From positions 1 through 16,896 of the forward strand of contig CAIJMQ010000101.1 of assembly GCA_903821905.1 (NCBI GenBank): DNA of 16,896 bases, written 5' to 3'. Of this stretch, positions 7,469 through 15,076 are shown in pieces (position 1 is the stretch's first letter; each line of letters begins with the position of its first letter). The notes beneath the pieces are model-generated. The model saw nothing but the letters and a program-made list of their open reading frames with translations. It did not search any database and was not told the origin of the DNA. Source of the DNA: an uncultured bacterium (lineage in GTDB: Bacteria > CAIJMQ01). Both the position numbers and the translations under genes were made by a program.

Positions 7469-8590
7469 TTATTTATTATTTAAAAGTAATTCCTTAAAAA
7501 GTCTTTCCGTATTATCTACAAAAAGAACTCCATTAAATTTTTCTTCAACTCGCTTTCTACCTTCTTCTCCTAATTGCTTTGCTTTTGTTTTGTCTTCTAG
7601 GAGATTCAAGATAGCATCTGCCATTGCCTGAACATCTCTTGGGGGAACTAAAATTCCTGTTACACCATCTACTACAATCTCCGCAATCCCTCCTACCCTG
7701 GTAGCTATGACTGGTTTACTGCAAGCCATAGATTCCGTAATAACCCTACCGAATGCTTCCGAAACAGATGGGACTAATACTATATCCATTAGTTTAATCA
7801 TTGTATTTACATCGTGCTGGTAACCAATAAAACGAACGTATTTTGTTATCTTTAATTTTTCAGCAAGTAATTCAAGTTCTCTCCTTAAATTGCCCTTACC
7901 AACAATAAGAAAGAATACATTTTTATTTTTTTTCAAAATAATAGGAATTGATTCCAAAAAATATTTGTGCCCTTTCATAGCAATTAATCTCCCTATTATT
8001 CCTACAATTGGTAGATGGTAAGGTAGATTTAGTTCTTCCCTTTTTTTATCAATATCTATATTCTCTTGGAATATACTTAAATCAGTGCCATTATAGATAG
8101 TTGTTACTTTATCGGGGTCAACTTTTAATTCTTCCAAGATATTTGTTTCAATTGCATTTGATATTGCAATAAATTTATGTGGTATTTTCTTCAAGAGTCT
8201 ATTATATTTCCACAATGGGAAATTCATCTTTCTTTTGCCAGTTTCATCCAAGTTTAGAAAATCGTGAATTGTAGAAATAATTATAGGTACATTTTTCTTC
8301 TTTGCTGCAACAAGCCCAACAACATCCGCATCCCTGTTATGAGTATGAACTATATCAAACAAATCTTTTTCCATTAAATATAGCAGTTCTTTAATTGCAA
8401 TACTCTTATTTCTAAGTTCAATGGGGACAACATCAAAACCTTCATTATGGTAAGCTTCAACTAACGAGCCAGGCCTGCAAACTAACTTTATAGTATGCTC
8501 TCTGTTCTGAAGCCCAGAACATAACATTCTTATATGTTCCTGAGTACCACCTCCTAAATCTTTGGAAGATAAAATTTGTAGTATTTTCAC
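7469..8590 (-). CDS. GT4-family glycosyltransferase
   Basis: This is a retaining, GT-B-fold glycosyltransferase of 373 residues, a usual full length. The N-terminal acceptor domain shows the glycine-rich loop GGGTQEH (13-19) and HTHNRDAD (82-89). The C-terminal nucleotide-sugar domain shows IIGRLIAMKGH, the E-x7-E pair in EAFGRVITE (E278, E286), and VGGIAEIVVDGVTGILVPP. The start codon is GTG at 8590, supported by AAGGA about eight bases upstream. The GTGA at 8590-8587 overlaps the stop of an upstream reading-frame remnant, the geometry of translational coupling. The deacetylase gene follows without a gap. It probably adds a sugar to a surface glycan at the cytoplasmic membrane face; donor and acceptor are not predictable. 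It is distinct from the second GT4 at 12019-13122. Confidence 0.92.
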   Translation of the reverse strand: MKILQILSSKDLGGGTQEHIRMLCSGLQNREHTIKLVCRPGSLVEAYHNEGFDVVPIELRNKSIAIKELLYLMEKDLFDIVHTHNRDADVVGLVAAKKKNVPIIISTIHDFLNLDETGKRKMNFPLWKYNRLLKKIPHKFIAISNAIETNILEELKVDPDKVTTIYNGTDLSIFQENIDIDKKREELNLPYHLPIVGIIGRLIAMKGHKYFLESIPIILKKNKNVFFLIVGKGNLRRELELLAEKLKITKYVRFIGYQHDVNTMIKLMDIVLVPSVSEAFGRVITESMACSKPVIATRVGGIAEIVVDGVTGILVPPRDVQAMADAILNLLEDKTKAKQLGEEGRKRVEEKFNGVLFVDNTERLFKELLLNNK

Positions 8591-8673
8591 CTAAAAAATT
8601 CCTTAATTTCCATTACTCTCTGTGCTAATTTGTTGGTAGAACATTTATTTCTAAAATTTAAAGCAAACTGTTT
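8587..8673 (-). pseudogene. C-terminal remnant of a lost gene, probably a GT4 glycosyltransferase
   Basis: Read right to left, the frame is open from 8673 to a TGA at 8589-8587 and encodes 28 residues. The stretches KQFALNF and NKLAQRVMEIKEFF resemble the closing helix of GT4 enzymes, where a segment of the type FALxFSWxKIAxRVLEI is common. Stops (TAG 8676-8674, TGA 8685-8683) break the frame upstream, and no start codon with a ribosome site precedes it. Its TGA overlaps the GTG start of the next glycosyltransferase by four bases, as expected if an intact coupled gene once stood here. It is short, so chance is a serious alternative. Confidence 0.35.
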
Positions 8674-8710
8674 CTACAGAAATCAAGCCTGAGTCTTTAG
8701 GAGAATGTTA

Positions 8711-9535
8711 TCATTTGCACTTGAGACGAGAAGAAAGTCCCTTTCTGGGAATAGATTCGAGAATATACGCTCTCCTTTTACCTGCTTTCTTATAAAAATT
8801 ATTTGTTATATCTCCTATTAATGGACCATGCAAAGCAAAGGCTTCTGGATTGAAAACTAATTTTAGTCCACATAAGTTCTTAATTCTTATTTGAAACTCA
8901 TAATCCAAACCATAAACATCTTCTTGCTCCGCAAAACCATCGACCTGGAGAACATATTTTCTTTTAACCAATATGAATGCCTCAGGGATTTCTCTCCTCA
9001 CTTCAGGATTTAAATTCTCTCTTTTTTTGTAAAGATTCATCAACTTCTCATTTTTGCTTAAGTCTTTTCTGTAGTCATAGCTATTGACTATTTTCTTAAG
9101 ATGCCATTGATTAAATAAAGAAAAATTCGTTCTAAGCCACCATCCCCTTGAAAGTATATCTTCCCCTCTTTCTTCTCTTTCTTTATGCATTAAAATCATA
9201 TTCTCTAAAGCATTTTGTTTTAAATACATATCACTATCAAGAAAAAGTAGATATTCTCCCTTAGATTCAATAACTCCCATGTTCCTCGCTTTGTTCATCC
9301 TGCAATTTTCATCTTTTATGTATTTATAAACCATAGAAAAAGATATCTGGTTTTTAAGATTATTAACCATTTCTCCTGTTCTGTCTGTAGAATTATTATC
9401 AATTATAATAACTTCCATTTTCTCTTTAGAATAAGTCTGGGCATTTAAAAACTCCAAACACTTAAAGAGACTATATCTCCTATTGTAAGTAGGAATTATT
9501 ATAGAAACTTCCTTCTCATTTTTTTCTTTATCCAT
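8711..9535 (-). CDS. GT2-family glycosyltransferase
   Basis: This is an inverting, GT-A-fold glycosyltransferase of 274 residues. The nucleotide-sugar domain shows VSIIIPTYNRR (10-20), IIIDNNSTDRT (43-53) and the metal-binding DSD motif in LFLDSDMYL (100-102). The second half has the acceptor-side features of the family: an FAEQEDVYGLDYEFQIRI segment, with the ED pair typical of the catalytic region, and ALHGP. No membrane helix is visible, so it is a soluble or peripheral enzyme at the inner face of the membrane. It lies 31 bases after the ligase/polymerase gene in the same direction, probably in one transcript. The ribosome site is weak (AAAGAA). It is separated from the following GT4 gene by 120 bases that appear to hold the tail of a lost gene. 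Confidence 0.9.
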   Translation of the reverse strand: MDKEKNEKEVSIIIPTYNRRYSLFKCLEFLNAQTYSKEKMEVIIIDNNSTDRTGEMVNNLKNQISFSMVYKYIKDENCRMNKARNMGVIESKGEYLLFLDSDMYLKQNALENMILMHKEREERGEDILSRGWWLRTNFSLFNQWHLKKIVNSYDYRKDLSKNEKLMNLYKKRENLNPEVRREIPEAFILVKRKYVLQVDGFAEQEDVYGLDYEFQIRIKNLCGLKLVFNPEAFALHGPLIGDITNNFYKKAGKRRAYILESIPRKGLSSRLKCK

Positions 9536-9566
9536 TTCTTTATTATAGAATACTTAACTACTTTTT

Positions 9567-10775
9567 CTATGTATTACATTTACATTTTTCGAGCATATTA
9601 GCTTCTATTGCCATCACTATGCCAACAAGAGCCCACATTGTCAAGATTATTTCTATGCTTATAGGTACATCTACAAACCAATGAATAAATTTTACTAGAA
9701 ATGCACCCCATATTCCTATTGTTAAAGTCTTTAAAAAATCATCTTTCACTTTTGCATAGATTCTCCAACTTTTTATCATTATAGTAATCCAAAGCCACAA
9801 GAAAACACAAGAAGCAGGTATTCCAGATTCAAAAGCTATCTCTAAAAAATAGTTATGTGCGTGCCATCCCATTTTCTCTGATCTAAATTGAGGAGCAAGC
9901 TGACGATAATTTTTCCAGCCCCATCCAAAACCAGTTAGAGGTCTTTTCTTTATCTCCCCAATAGTTTCACGCCATATCCTTATGCGATTATCTGTAGATG
10001 GAATTTTCTCAATATTTATTGCACTGAAAATCCTTTGTTTTAATGCCGGCGTAGAAACTACAAAAAAGATAATGACTAAAAGAATAGGTAATAAAATTAA
10101 TCTTTTATCTTTTTTAAAAAACAAAAAAGAACTAACAGGGAAAATAGCTATCCAGCTCCCCCGACTATAGGTAAAAAGCAAACAAAATATGTTTATTAAT
10201 AAAAATACCCCTGCTCCTATTTTGAGATAGTTTTTTCTGCTCCAAAGCATAAAAGCCAATAGAATTGGTACAAACATTTCTAGATATTCCGCAAATTCGT
10301 TAGGTCCAGTAATCAGTGAATCCAAACGTTTATTACCCAGGAGATATTCTGAAAAAGGAAATTTGAGTATGCCTATAATCATAGATATTAATAAAGAGAT
10401 AAAAATTGCCAATGTTAAATTGCGGAATTTTTTCTGTTTGTCTGCAAAATTAACCATAATATAAAAAAGGAAAATAGGTTTAAGCCAGTATTCCTTGAAA
10501 GCACTAAGACTATGTAAAAGGTTTATAGAGAAAAAAATAGATAAAATAACTAATCCGGTAAAAATTAAAATGGGTAAGTCTATAGAACTCTTTTTTATAT
10601 ATCTTTTTCTCCTATCTAAAGTTAATTTTGCTATAAATAACAAAACTATAAAAACAAAACAGATTGTTTCAATACCCTGTCTATGTGAAGGGAAAGGAAT
10701 AGTGAAAATTAAAATTATTAGAAGAATTTCAATAATTTGGGATAAAATAGGTACAATCTTTTGGCTTTTGTTCAT
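9567..10775 (-). CDS. O-antigen ligase / polysaccharide polymerase (Wzy_C, WaaL-like) membrane protein
   Basis: This is an integral membrane protein of 402 residues with about ten hydrophobic segments, starting near residues 8-28 and 34-52. The Wzy_C region is clear: YSRGSW at 203-208, then the large periplasmic loop with RIRIWRETIGEI, GFGWGW (282-287) and HAHNYFLEIAFESG (305-318), followed by more membrane helices to the end. Members either polymerise lipid-linked repeat units or ligate glycan to a lipid or protein acceptor; the sequence alone does not decide. The catalytic-type arginine and the histidine pair are present, so it looks intact. It is the first complete gene of the minus-strand glycan block, preceded by a glycosyltransferase remnant. 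No good Shine-Dalgarno lies before ATG 10775. Confidence 0.88.
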   Translation of the reverse strand: MNKSQKIVPILSQIIEILLIILIFTIPFPSHRQGIETICFVFIVLLFIAKLTLDRRKRYIKKSSIDLPILIFTGLVILSIFFSINLLHSLSAFKEYWLKPIFLFYIMVNFADKQKKFRNLTLAIFISLLISMIIGILKFPFSEYLLGNKRLDSLITGPNEFAEYLEMFVPILLAFMLWSRKNYLKIGAGVFLLINIFCLLFTYSRGSWIAIFPVSSFLFFKKDKRLILLPILLVIIFFVVSTPALKQRIFSAINIEKIPSTDNRIRIWRETIGEIKKRPLTGFGWGWKNYRQLAPQFRSEKMGWHAHNYFLEIAFESGIPASCVFLWLWITIMIKSWRIYAKVKDDFLKTLTIGIWGAFLVKFIHWFVDVPISIEIILTMWALVGIVMAIEANMLEKCKCNT

Positions 10776-10849
10776 TTATTAGGATAGATTTCTTATTTCA
10801 TCTTATGCTTTGGAATAAACATTTACACTTATTATTTTCCGTACATTCA
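10776..10849. other. Non-coding spacer with possible frameshifted continuation of the GT remnant
   Basis: This is the part of the 332-base gap nearest the ligase gene. Read leftward from about 10865 in another frame, a short open stretch (ELGYNECTENN...) would follow the remnant before a stop. It has no convincing family match. Nothing else is recognisable here. Confidence 0.2.
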
Positions 10850-11002
10850 TTATATCCTAGTTCCATTTTTATAGCTCATAAATATAAAGATTTTATTCCC
10901 GAGTTTCTTTAGTTTTGAAACCATATCTCTTATATGAACCGAAGCTCCTTTATTGCCAAAAACTTGGATTCCTGAGCCAGCGCAAAGATATGCAATTTTC
11001 AT
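10850..11002 (-). pseudogene. N-terminal remnant of a GT4 glycosyltransferase (50 codons)
   Basis: Reading right to left from ATG 11002 gives 50 residues beginning MKIAYLCAGSGIQVFGNKGA and continuing SVHIRDMVSKLKKLGNKIFI, then TAA at 10852-10850. This is the characteristic start of a GT4 group whose members begin roughly KIAYxCADPGIPVFGxKGAS-VHxxEMVxALxxLGHEV, with the glycine-rich acceptor-domain loop. Normal members have about 380-420 residues, so about seven eighths of the gene is missing. The remaining frame is clean, which suggests truncation by deletion or replacement and not slow decay of the whole gene. It has the same orientation as the glycan locus and was probably its original first gene. 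Confidence 0.65.
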
Positions 11003-11015
11003 ATCGAAGTTTATT

Positions 11016-11045
11016 TTGACTTCTTATATGTTAAAGTGATATAAA
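11016..11045 (+). promoter_or_regulatory. Sigma-70-type promoter of the SMP-30-like gene
   Basis: A -35 TTGACT (11016-11021) and a -10 TATAAA (11040-11045) are separated by an 18-base spacer, giving a start near 11052 and a leader of about 55 bases. It is a strong match by eye and lies upstream of the only plus-strand gene in this part of the window. Confidence 0.5.
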
Positions 11046-11059
11046 ATAAGTTATATAGG

Positions 11060-11088
11060 ATTATACGGAAATCTTTTCGTTTTTTCAT
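11060..11088 (-). promoter_or_regulatory. Possible promoter of the minus-strand glycan locus
   Basis: On the minus strand a perfect -10 TATAAT (complement of 11060-11065) lies 17 bases from a weak -35 ATGAAA (complement of 11083-11088). The start would be near 11053, upstream of the GT remnant and the ligase gene. Confidence 0.35.
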
Positions 11089-11107
11089 CTATCATAAAGG
11101 TTTAGAA

Positions 11108-12022
11108 TTGAAAATGTTTGGACATAAATGTTTATTATTTATAATTGGAATTGTTTTTTTAATTATTAGCAATATGGTTTTCGGTCAAACATATAAAATT
11201 TCGGATATAAAAGTAGAAAAAATAGCTGACGGTTTCCAGTTTGTAGAAGGTCCAGTCTGGAAAGATAATGGACTATTATTCAGCGATATCCCTGGAAATA
11301 CTATTTATCGTTGGACACCTGATTCTGGCACAACAACGGTATTTCTTCGTCCATCTGGTAATTCAAATGGACTTACTTTGGATAAAGAAGGTCGTTTACT
11401 TATGGCCCAACATGGGAAACGCAGATTAGCAAGAATTGAAACTGATGGTACTGAAACAGCACTTGCTACACATTATGAGGGGAAACGATTAAATAGTCCA
11501 AATGACGTGGCAGTAAAATCCGATGGTTTTATTTTCTTTACAGATCCACCTTATGGAATTTCTAAAAACGAGGAAGAATTAGGTTTTTATGGAATTTACA
11601 GCCTAAGCCCTACAGGAACACTTCAATTGCTTGATAAATCACTAAACAGACCAAATGGAATAACATTTTCACCTGATGAAAAAAAACTATATGTTGGTGA
11701 TTCCGAAGCACGCACAATCTTTGTTTGGGATGTTGTATCGGATACTTTAATTACAAATAAGAGAACATTTGCCTATATGAATGCAGAGGGTTACACAGAC
11801 GGTATGAAATTTGACAAAGAAGGACATTTATTTGCTACGGGGCCATTGGGAGTATGGGTATATGAATCCAACAACACACTTTTAGAAATAATTGCGGTTC
11901 CCGGACAAACGACTAATTGCAATTGGGGAGATGCAGACGGTAACACGTTGTATATAACATCAGGATCATCAGTATATAGGGTACATAATAGCTATATAAA
12001 AAAACCTGCCAAGAAACCTTAA
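11108..12022 (+). CDS. Secreted SMP-30/gluconolactonase-like beta-propeller protein
   Basis: The protein has an N-terminal signal peptide (hydrophobic LLFIIGIVFLIISNMVF, likely cut after VFG) and then a six-bladed SMP-30/gluconolactonase/LRE-like propeller. Typical landmarks are EGPVW (family Glu metal ligand), FSDIPGNTIYRW, NSPNDVAVKSDGFIFFTDPPYG, NRPNGITFSPDEKKLYV and DGMKFDKEGHLFATGPLGVWV. Family members are metal-dependent lactonases or esterases acting on sugar lactones; the substrate is not predictable. It acts in the periplasm or outside. Two starts compete: TTG 11108 lies seven bases after AAAGG and fits a Shine-Dalgarno better, while ATG 11114 is the commoner codon; they differ by two residues. 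It is the only plus-strand gene between two minus-strand blocks. Its TAA overlaps the convergent GT4 stop by four bases (TTAA 12019-12022). Possibly an acquired gene. Confidence 0.88.
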   Translation: MKMFGHKCLLFIIGIVFLIISNMVFGQTYKISDIKVEKIADGFQFVEGPVWKDNGLLFSDIPGNTIYRWTPDSGTTTVFLRPSGNSNGLTLDKEGRLLMAQHGKRRLARIETDGTETALATHYEGKRLNSPNDVAVKSDGFIFFTDPPYGISKNEEELGFYGIYSLSPTGTLQLLDKSLNRPNGITFSPDEKKLYVGDSEARTIFVWDVVSDTLITNKRTFAYMNAEGYTDGMKFDKEGHLFATGPLGVWVYESNNTLLEIIAVPGQTTNCNWGDADGNTLYITSGSSVYRVHNSYIKKPAKKP

Positions 12023-13122
12023 ATCAAACTCGCAACTCCAAGATATACGTCTTTTGTTTTATAGGCCAAAACTGAAGGAGTAAAATTTTCTAGTATAGTC
12101 TTTTTTGCATTTCTACCAAGTTTTTCGCTTAATTCCTTATCCATTAAAATTCGAATTATTCCGTCGGCAAGCTTCATGGGGGAATGGGGATAAACAAGAA
12201 TTCCATTAACTCCATCCTCAATAATTTCAGGGATTCCGCCAACGGAGGTTGCTACAACAGGTTTACCCATAACCATAGCTTCTTTTATCACTGCAGGAGA
12301 GCCTTCTACAGAAGATGATAGGACAAAGACATCCAAACTTGCTAAGACTTCCGGAACATCCTCTCTTTTACCCAAAAAAAAGATATCTTGAACAATACCC
12401 AATTCTTCAGCCAAATTTTTTATTTCGTTATCAAGTGGTCCTTCACCTACAATAAGGAATTTAACAAAAGGCCTCGTTTGTTTTACCAATTTACAAGCCT
12501 CCAAAAAATTCGGGTAATCTTTATGGTCGCGGATTCTACCAATCATTCCAACAAGAGGAATGTCGGAAGATATATTCAATTCTTTCCTTATTTGAAAAGC
12601 GTTTATTCCCTCATTGAACCTTTCAATCATAATACTACTGTGAATAGCAACAACTTTTGACGGGTTAATATGTGCATTCTCTGTTATATCCTTTTTTATA
12701 ATCTCCGCTACTGTAATTATTTTGTCGGTAAATTTATTATAAAGAAGTCGATTAAAAATATTAGGATTTATTGGTGTGTAATTATGCCGGGTACGAATTA
12801 TTTTTACCGGCAAATTAAATAACTTAACCGCTTGTACTCCTATCCAATGATCTGTGGAACGATGTACGTGTAATATATCAAACTTGTGTTCCAAAAGAAT
12901 ATTTTTAAGTTTAAGAACTGCTTTAAAGTCTATTTTATTGCGAATCGACAAATTGAAACATTCTATATTTTCTTGTTTAGCTTTTGCAGTTAGGGGATTA
13001 TTGGGAGATATTGCTAAGGATACTTTTAAATCTTCGGAATTCAAATGCTTTGCAATAATTAGAATCCTGTTTTCAATACCACTCCAATTATCTCCAGCAT
13101 TAGTATGTAATATTTTTAACAT
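12019..13122 (-). CDS. GT4-family glycosyltransferase (second copy)
   Basis: This is a GT-B retaining glycosyltransferase of 367 residues. The acceptor domain begins LKILHTNAGDNWSGIENRIL with the loop near residues 10-18, and HVHRSTDHW is at 85-93. The donor domain shows GMIGRIRDHKDYPNFLEA (192-209), the E-x7-E pair in EGSPAVIKE (E273, E281) and VGGIPEIIEDGVNGILVYP. The N-terminal domain resembles glycosyltransferases that add sugars to lipid-linked or LPS-type acceptors, but donor and acceptor are not assignable. It is only distantly similar to the GT4 at 7469-8590, so they are not recent duplicates. It follows the histidine kinase gene by 17 bases and is probably the last gene of the nadB-purC operon. 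Its stop overlaps the end of the SMP-30-like gene on the other strand. Confidence 0.9.
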   Translation of the reverse strand: MLKILHTNAGDNWSGIENRILIIAKHLNSEDLKVSLAISPNNPLTAKAKQENIECFNLSIRNKIDFKAVLKLKNILLEHKFDILHVHRSTDHWIGVQAVKLFNLPVKIIRTRHNYTPINPNIFNRLLYNKFTDKIITVAEIIKKDITENAHINPSKVVAIHSSIMIERFNEGINAFQIRKELNISSDIPLVGMIGRIRDHKDYPNFLEACKLVKQTRPFVKFLIVGEGPLDNEIKNLAEELGIVQDIFFLGKREDVPEVLASLDVFVLSSSVEGSPAVIKEAMVMGKPVVATSVGGIPEIIEDGVNGILVYPHSPMKLADGIIRILMDKELSEKLGRNAKKTILENFTPSVLAYKTKDVYLGVASLI

Positions 13123-13139
13123 AGCATAGAAAATAGAAT

Positions 13140-14339
13140 CTAATTCTTTTTATATAATCGCGAAGAATTTTTAGAAGAAAAACGGCTATATTTACCTGTC
13201 AACAAACGCGCAGGGAGTGGAACTTTCCCCCTTTTCAAAGGAAGAATAACAGTGATTTCTGTCCCTTTTTTAACTTCGCTTTTCACTTTTATATCTCCTC
13301 CATGAGCTTTAACTATACGATATGTGATCATAAGCCCCAACCCAGAGCCTTCTTTCTTGGTAGTAAAATATGGTTCAAATATTCTATGGAGTTTATCTTC
13401 GGAAATTCCAATTCCTTCATCCTTTATTTTTATTTCAACTCTATCACCCTTTAAAAAAGTATATATGTAAATATGCCCGCTTTTCGGCATAGCTTCTATA
13501 GAGTTCTTTAAAATATTCAAGAAAGCCTGTCTTGTCTGATTCCTGTCTAGAAGAACCGAAGGGATATAGGGCGAATAATCTTCTTTTATTTTGATCCTTT
13601 TTTTTCTAAATTCCGGGGAAAGCAAGGTGATAAGTTCTTTCATTATATTTTCCACTCTTGTCTCTTCCAACTTAAGTGGCGATGGACGAGAAGCTTCAAG
13701 GAATTGGGTAACTATTTTATCTAATCTATCTATTTCTTCTCTTATAATTTTAACAAAGTGCATAAGTTTTTCTTGTGATTTCAAGGACAACTTTTTAATT
13801 TCTTTCTTTAAAAGTTCAAGGTGAATCTGAAGAGCATTAAGAGGATTTCCAACTTCGTGGGCAACCCCTGCAGAAAGTTGAGAAAGAGTTGCGAACCTTT
13901 CTCCGCTTGCCCTTTCCTCTTGGGCTATTCTTTCCTGAGTAATATCATCTACTATTACTATCGCACCAATAGATTTACTACCCTGAGACAAAAGAGCTAA
14001 CTTACTAACTTTAAGCAGACGATGATATGGCTCATTTATCTCAACTTCCTCGTCATGGAATTCATTATCTGTCTCTAATATTAAATGAGCTAAGCGCTTT
14101 TCATAGTATGAAAATGAACCCAACAAATCATTTATATCTATATTCATCATTTCATTAAGACGTTTATTGAGATATACAGGATTATTATTGGAATCCAAAA
14201 CAAGTATGCCTTCTTTAAGAGAATTGAAAATATTTTCTAAGAGGCCTCTTTCCCAAAGAAGTTCACCTATATACTGGCGGATTTTTTTCTTATCAATATT
14301 CTCAATCTTTTCTATTAGTTTTTCCCAAAATCTTTCCAT
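13140..14339 (-). CDS. Soluble PAS-containing sensor histidine kinase (NtrB-like)
   Basis: This 399-residue cytoplasmic kinase has no membrane helix. An N-terminal PAS-type domain spans about residues 35-145 (ILVLDSNNNPVYLNKRLNEM at 45-64, then IGAIVIVDDITQE). A HisKA dimerisation helix follows with the H box HEVGNPLN and phosphoacceptor H161. The ATPase domain has N-box N275/N279, the G1 box DEGIGI (307-312), the F box FEPYFTT (321-327) and the G2 box GSGLGL (331-336), so it looks catalytically complete. The domain order resembles NtrB/AtoS kinases that signal to sigma-54 activators. No response regulator gene is in the window, so the partner is elsewhere. The start overlaps the DUF3108 gene by 25 bases and has an AGAGGA ribosome site about nine bases before ATG. 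A basic tail of about 35 residues extends past the catalytic core. The signal sensed is unknown. Confidence 0.93.
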   Translation of the reverse strand: MERFWEKLIEKIENIDKKKIRQYIGELLWERGLLENIFNSLKEGILVLDSNNNPVYLNKRLNEMMNIDINDLLGSFSYYEKRLAHLILETDNEFHDEEVEINEPYHRLLKVSKLALLSQGSKSIGAIVIVDDITQERIAQEERASGERFATLSQLSAGVAHEVGNPLNALQIHLELLKKEIKKLSLKSQEKLMHFVKIIREEIDRLDKIVTQFLEASRPSPLKLEETRVENIMKELITLLSPEFRKKRIKIKEDYSPYIPSVLLDRNQTRQAFLNILKNSIEAMPKSGHIYIYTFLKGDRVEIKIKDEGIGISEDKLHRIFEPYFTTKKEGSGLGLMITYRIVKAHGGDIKVKSEVKKGTEITVILPLKRGKVPLPARLLTGKYSRFSSKNSSRLYKKN

Positions 14340-15076
14340 TTGAAAAATTCCTCTCTATTATCCAATATTACTGTTATAAGACCTGCGGAGGTATTAGCTT
14401 TCATCAAAATGGGGAGCTTTTTATCGTCATCTGATAGCCATATTTTAAAATCTTTTATTTTTGCAGAGGAAATATCCAACTCAACGCCTTCTACTGCAAC
14501 ATTAATGAGAATAGTATTAAAAATCTTACCATAAATATTCAATGGTTCTTTTGAAACTGCTTCCACTTTTATAGGACAAACTTTCTTGTGCACTAAAATG
14601 GGTATAACAATATTGTCTCCCACTTCCCAATTTCTAGAAGAAAGTAAACATAAAGCTGAAAGGGGATTTTGTATTTGGGGTTCCTCCTCTAAAATCTTTT
14701 TGAAATCTGTCTTTTCCTGATATTTATAATTCTTCTCTTTCATAGTAACTTCCCACCAAACAGGTATAACTTGTTTATTATTTAAAATTACGAGGGAAGA
14801 GAATTCGTCTCTAATCTTAAAAACTATATCTGCAAAAGCAACTGTTCTTAGAGTAGCATTTAAAAGATAAGAACTCTCTGCAGAATTAGGAGTAGATTCT
14901 TTTTGGGCTTCTATTGTAGATTTACCTCCTATTATTCCCATCCATCTAAGAGAAAAATTTAGTTTCTCTCCATCTTTAAGAGAGAACTCTTCAGCTTTAA
15001 TAAAAACACCATTGCAAACAAAAAATAAAATAATTAAAAATATAACTTTCAAAAATTTCTTTGAACTATATTTCAT
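14315..15076 (-). CDS. DUF3108 family exported protein
   Basis: The protein has 253 residues. A signal peptide occupies about residues 1-28 (a long hydrophobic run after MKYSSKKFLK, likely cut after IKA). The mature part fits the DUF3108 pattern: an early GEKLNFSLRWMGIIGGKSTI, a middle segment of paired strands (FKIRDEFSSLVILNN, PVWWEVTMKEKNYKYQEKTDF), and the late KIWLSDDDKKLPILMKA followed by a glycine-led strand. The family is thought to form a beta-barrel-like envelope protein of unknown function; no catalytic residues are known. It overlaps purC by 11 bases and the kinase gene by 25 bases, so translation is likely coupled in both directions. Overlap with a kinase gene allows a role in the same signalling or envelope process, but that is inference. 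Confidence 0.75.
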   Translation of the reverse strand: MKYSSKKFLKVIFLIILFFVCNGVFIKAEEFSLKDGEKLNFSLRWMGIIGGKSTIEAQKESTPNSAESSYLLNATLRTVAFADIVFKIRDEFSSLVILNNKQVIPVWWEVTMKEKNYKYQEKTDFKKILEEEPQIQNPLSALCLLSSRNWEVGDNIVIPILVHKKVCPIKVEAVSKEPLNIYGKIFNTILINVAVEGVELDISSAKIKDFKIWLSDDDKKLPILMKANTSAGLITVILDNREEFFKWKDFGKN

